Made by a program: the position numbers and the translations under genes. This document shows, in pieces, positions 8,821 through 12,049 of a stretch of 12,049 nt of DNA. The notes under the pieces are model-generated. The model was not told the DNA's origin. It made no database searches and saw nothing but the letters and a program-made list of their open reading frames with translations. The stretch comes from Goniomonas avonlea (Eukaryota > Cryptophyceae > Goniomonadida > Goniomonadaceae), in assembly GCA_003573635.1 (NCBI GenBank), contig QUTJ01031480.1:1-12049 (forward strand). Reading direction: 5' to 3'. Each line of letters starts with the position of its first letter. Positions within the stretch are counted from its first letter, which is position 1.

Positions 8821-10133
8821 TCCTCTCTCCCCCCCCCTCTCTCTCGTGTATCGGCTCTGTTGATGCCTTCCCGAAGAAGCAGGTATTAAGTGATCGCTTA
8901 CAGCGCCACAGCAAACAGCATGATTTTTGATTACAACAGGGGGCGTGGCGTTAGAAAATGCGCGCATACCTCATAGACGTCACCGTTGGCGTACTTCATG
9001 GTGCCTTTCCCCTGCCGCTTCCCGGCTTCCCAGAACCCCTCGTATTTGCCACCGTCTGCAACGTGGAACGTGCCAAATCCGTGCATGTTGCCATCCTGCC
9101 AGTTTCCTGTATACCAGTCCCCGGAAGACCACACAATCTCACCTCGACCGTGCTTCTTGTTGTCCTTGCATTCACCAATGTACACAGTGCCGTCGTGGTA
9201 TCGCACCCGACCCGAGCCAAGAATGCTGTCAGCTACCCAGTCACCTTCATAAACATCCCCATTGGCCCAAATAAACCGACCAAAACCCTGTTTGAGTCCA
9301 TCCAGAAACTCTCCTACAAAAACGTTGCCGTTGGCATGCTGGAAACGTCCAAAACCAGTAATCGCGTCCACAACCCATGTCCCTTCATAAAGGTCACGAT
9401 TTGCCCATTCAAGGCGTCCCCAGCCATCTTTTTGATTATTTGCCCATAGTCCTAAATACTCATTTCCGTTGGAGAACTTGAAACAGCCCAGACCGTGACG
9501 CAAGTCGCCCTTGAGCTGCCCCGCGTAGGTCCCATCCACAAAGATACGCTCTGCAAAGCCAAGCTCGTGAAGTGACTGAGGCACGGGTGCAGGTACAGCT
9601 GCGGGTGTGGGTACAGATGCAGGAATGGACTGAGTAACAAGAGCCACGGTCGTATCTCCATTGTTGCTCACCGCCTGTGGCATTTGGGGGTTTAGAACAA
9701 GGTTTGTCGGAAGGGCTGGAGAGCTAGCCAAATTTGGCCACGGGGCCAGTTGATGTGGCGGAGCATCTGTCAAAGTAACAGGGGTGGGCCCACCCTGGGC
9801 AGTCACATGGACATCCGAGGAAACAATTTCTCCGGGCATTGACTTCATAATATCTGCGAGGGACACAAGAAAGGCACAGTCTCCTTCATGTTGCTGACGA
9901 GGGTCGTTTCGATTGGACCATTTCAGGACAGCCCGTTCGCATCCACAACACACTGTCCGATGGGCGTTTTGCTTCGTCGGCTCGAGGCAAAATCCTGCCT
10001 GAGCAAGTTCCGTCGTAGATGGAGACACATGCGGCCAAGCAACCTTGGAAAAACTTTGGAGTCTCTGGTTATAACTCTGTAAGGCCCAACCATGAGGGCG
10101 GCGGGGCTTCCCGCCGCCGCGGAGACACCCCAT
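7726..10133 (-). CDS. BIR-like zinc finger fused to about 14 MORN repeats
   Basis: Four exons, 10133-8970, 8729-8634, 8350-8184 and 7909-7726, have phases 0, 0 and 2 and give 536 residues. Each junction restores the MORN register, for example VYE|GDW, MRE|GHG and LCT|YGNG. Residues about 20-89 look like a BIR domain: RLQSFSKVAWP, ELAQAGF, C62-x2-C65, W72, DP (77-78), H82 and C86. A Pro/Ala/Val-rich linker follows (about 100-190). Then come about 14 MORN units (201-520) with the YxGxW/GxG pattern, and a short PPPP-containing tail. MORN repeats are linked to membrane or lipid association and scaffold roles. BIR domains bind IAP-binding peptides or act in chromosome and apoptosis proteins. The combined role is unknown. 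The first ATG after an in-frame stop was taken as start. Confidence 0.85.
8055..8115. repeat. Intronic GTGAT-rich repeat
   Basis: The plus strand repeats GTGATCGTGATGGTGATCG-like units, imperfectly, within the 274-nt intron 8183-7910 of the MORN gene. Confidence 0.5.
8418..8632. repeat. Intronic CAGA-rich tetranucleotide region
   Basis: Degenerate CAGA/CAAA tandem units (TGTC on the sense strand) fill most of intron 8633-8351 of the MORN gene. A near-exact copy of part of the adjacent exon is embedded in them at 8528-8564. Confidence 0.75.
8528..8564 (-). repeat. 37-nt intronic copy of MORN exon 2
   Basis: Bases 8528-8564 match 8688-8724, which lie in MORN exon 2, at 35 of 37 positions by eye and in the same orientation, 160 bp apart. 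In the coding frame the two changes are one synonymous (AAT/AAC) and one Arg to Cys. No usable splice acceptor or donor flanks the copy, so it is a dead exon fragment inside the CAGA-repeat intron. Confidence 0.85.
8767..8846. repeat. Intronic CT/GA microsatellite
   Basis: A long CT dinucleotide run and a C-rich end lie in intron 8969-8730 of the MORN gene. On the transcribed strand it is GA, close to the 3' splice site at 8730. Confidence 0.9.
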
Positions 10134-10383
10134 TCTCACCAGGCTGGCTTTCAAAAAAAAAAAACATGAGGGTGGTTAGGGTCGCGGATAGATACGCCTT
10201 GAACCGTCCCTCGACTCCCCAATCACCCAGCCGGAAGGTTTGAAACTGCATGGAAATTGATAACACATACTAATACGAATAATGGCTTGCACGAACCGGT
10301 GCAGCTTCTGGGGGTTGGGGGAAAGGGAGGCTGTCAAATTGACGCGGGGGGTCTGTTTCACGGGCCGGCCAACACAGACAACA
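10134..10383. promoter_or_regulatory. Divergent promoter region of the MORN and M13 genes
   Basis: This interval lies between the MORN start (minus, 10133) and the preferred M13 start (plus, 10384). It holds a 12-base A run at 10153-10164 on the plus strand. No clear TATA box is visible. If the M13 gene starts at the in-frame ATG at 10282 the interval shrinks to about 148 bp. Confidence 0.4.
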
Positions 10384-12049
10384 ATGTCTGAAGGGTCGTT
10401 GCCTTCAGGGTCTTATGGAACGTTTGGGACCAGTTCTGTTCGATCTCGCCGTGCCGGGTTTCCAAGGAAGGTCTTCTTTGGTCTTTGTGCCGGATCCCTT
10501 TTTGTGCTAGCTGTGTGCGTGGTCTCCTGGGACGCTGCTGAGACCGCTCTGGTTGCGATCCCGAACCCACCAGTTCCTGACGTGTCTCTGGAAAGTTTTG
10601 TTACCAGCTTGCCAGCTGACACAAGAGCGTTGCTTAACACCTCCGTTGATCCGTGTGTCGGTATGAATTGTTGCAATTTTGGATTGAGACCTCATTTTCA
10701 TGCCCAGATTTCCATGAGTTCGCCTGCGGGACATGGGAGTCCGAAACTCCGATCCCTGCTGAATCCTCGACCTGGTAAACCAATCTAGATTTTTCCTATT
10801 TGATTCTCACGACTGTGGAAAGGGAGTACACTTCAACTGACAACAAGCGCGTTCTTCACGAACTCAAGGATCTGCTTGAGGTCGACACCACCATGGCTGG
10901 AAACTACTATCGGGCGTGTTTGAATGTCTCTCTGGTCCAGCAACGGGGTTTGGAGGTTTGTCCTTTCGATTTTTAACCCCGCGAGCTCACCACAGACTTT
11001 GTTTGCAGCCAATAAAGCCTTGGATGGCACTTCTTGACACAATCGTTGACGCGACAACGTTGGCTCATGCGGTGACCAAGTTCCACCGAGCAGATATTGC
11101 GGTGTTCTTCAATTTCTGGATTTCATCCGACCCGCTGGACCCCAGCAGGTGTGCACCTGCTGACTGTACTTCGCAAACTCACGGTTGCTTGACAGAAACA
11201 TGATGTTTCTTGCCGCGGGAGGCCTGAACCTTCCAGATAAGACGTACTATACGAAGGACACTGTCGAAGCAAAGGGACACCGGTTAGTATGATGATGTGC
11301 CGGCCGTTCTCGTCTGAAATATTTTCAGGGAAGCCTATGTGAAATTTCTCACCACATCGTTCAAGCTCCTGGAGTTGACTGACGCCGAGGTGGCTCAAGC
11401 CGTCAACAGCACAATGGCCATCGAGACGGATCTGGCTGCCAGTTTGCACGATTTGGACGACACCTCCAAGACGTGAGTCCTGACCCCAGACCCAGCCGTG
11501 GCAACTATTTCACGCGTCCGCGGCAACCCCAAACGCTCAGTATTGAGTTTAGTTTCGTTTAGCTTGCTCAGAATTTAGTTTAGTTTCGTTTAGTTTGGTG
11601 AGATTCCGTCACGAATCAACGCATCTGCCGTGATGGGCAACCCTTTGTTGTGAGTGCATCACCCTTGAAAACCCTTTTTGCGAATGCGCCACCAATCAGC
11701 CTTAGAGTCCAACATGCCTCGGTCCACGGCACTTCGAGTAGCAAACTCAACATGCCTCGGTACGTTTGCACGGGCGTTGAAGGAAATTGACCTTTTGCCA
11801 GGCGACTCAACATGCCTCGGTACAACCAGTCCACCCTGGCCAAGGAGTACCCCGGCTTCCCATGGTCGGTGTACTTCGCGGGGATGGGAGCCAGCGACGT
11901 CGCAACCTCCTTTGACCAGCTTTCAGTGGAATTCCCGGCTTGGACCAAGCACTTCGGCAAGATGTGCGTGACACTGGGGGAGGCGCAGGCCTGTGACACT
12001 GGGGGAGGCGCAGGCCTGTGACACGGGGGGAGGCGCAGGCCTGTGACAC
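10384..12049 (+). CDS. M13 (neprilysin-type) zinc metallopeptidase, N-terminal part
   Basis: Exons 10384-10660, 10708-10774, 10823-10955, 11009-11148, 11196-11282, 11329-11472 and 11802-11963 join in phase, giving about 336 residues before the window ends. The first five introns are 46-53 nt; the sixth is 329 nt. A type II topology is visible: about 28 cytosolic residues, a membrane span at 30-49 (VFFGLCAGSLFVLAVCVVSW), then the ectodomain. M13 marks are DPCVDFHEFACGTW, TPIPAESSTW, GGLNLPDKTYY and PRYNQSTL before a W-x2-YF-like segment. The zinc motif HExxH and ExxxD lie further C-terminal, outside the window, so activity cannot be judged. An NTS and an NVS sequon lie in the ectodomain. An in-frame ATG at 10282 would add 34 residues; I prefer 10384 because the added stretch looks non-coding. 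Confidence 0.9.
11547..11593. repeat. Direct repeat GTTTAGTTTCGTTTAG
   Basis: Two identical 16-nt copies (11547-11562 and 11578-11593) lie 31 bp apart in the 329-nt intron of the M13 gene. The following 11637-11695 also contains two diverged copies of an AACCCTTT...GCACC-like unit. Confidence 0.8.
11711..11823 (+). repeat. Three copies of the M13 exon 7 start sequence
   Basis: AACATGCCTCGGT occurs at 11711-11723, 11749-11761 and 11809-11821. The last two extend to 19 identical bases, ACTCAACATGCCTCGGTAC (11745-11763 and 11805-11823). The third copy is the start of coding exon 7; the other two lie in the intron just before it. Confidence 0.9.
11968..12049. repeat. 25-nt minisatellite at a 5' splice site
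   Basis: A 25-nt unit starting GTGACAC and ending GCAGGCCT is repeated 3.3 times to the window end (11968-11992, 11993-12017, 12018-12042, then 7 bases). Only one base differs among the units. It begins 4 nt inside the intron that follows M13 exon 7, whose proposed donor is GTGCGT at 11964. Confidence 0.85.

Noticed and set aside
8387-8930. Plus and minus ORFs across the CAGA and CT repeats
   Set aside because: They are repeat translations. The only coding part is MORN exon 2 at 8634-8729.
10282-10383. N-terminal 34-residue extension of the M13 protein from ATG 10282
   Set aside because: In frame and possible, but its composition looks non-coding and the ATG at 10384 gives a typical short cytosolic tail. 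Kept only as an alternative.
11807-12049. Minus-strand ORFs over the minisatellite
   Set aside because: They are periodic translations of the 25-nt repeat, antisense to an M13 exon.
11968-12049. CRISPR-like array
   Set aside because: The 25-nt units are adjacent with no spacers, so this is a plain minisatellite.

Overview
The window is nuclear DNA from a unicellular eukaryote. Coding frames are broken by GT-AG introns, many of them only 42-57 nt long. The proteins are eukaryotic in type: PDZ, MORN and ankyrin repeats, a type II membrane M13 peptidase, and a Tim17/22-like small membrane protein. Genes are tightly packed. Two divergent starts are 72 bp apart and two convergent stops are 22 bp apart. 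I cannot place the lineage from this sequence; a compact protist or algal genome fits. Gene models were built by hand by joining exons whose splice phases agree. No transcripts were available.

Layout from left to right. (1) Minus strand, 2619 to beyond 1: a triple-PDZ protein with a long Ser/Thr/Pro-rich linker and a poly-glutamine stretch, 3' end outside the window. (2) Plus strand, 2818-4678: ten-exon secretory FkbM-type methyltransferase with an unrecognised C-terminal domain. (3) Minus strand, 5250-4801: 130-residue Tim17/22/23-like membrane protein. (4) Plus strand, 5323-5998: small ankyrin-repeat protein with a signal peptide. (5) Minus strand, 7064-6021: intronless DTW-domain tRNA aminocarboxypropyltransferase. 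(6) 7065-7725: no gene seen; it holds a nested inverted-repeat element. (7) Minus strand, 10133-7726: a protein joining an N-terminal BIR-like zinc finger to about 14 MORN repeats. (8) Plus strand, 10384 to beyond 12049: N-terminal part of a neprilysin-type (M13) ectopeptidase.

No shared pathway ties these genes together. Three products look directed to the secretory pathway (FkbM, ankyrin, M13), but neighbouring genes mostly alternate in strand and there is no operon logic.

The most notable points are the BIR-MORN fusion, which I do not recognise as a known architecture, and the split in intron type. Introns of about 42-73 nt are plain. Introns of 198-420 nt carry simple repeats, minisatellites or, in two cases, short near-exact copies of the neighbouring exon.
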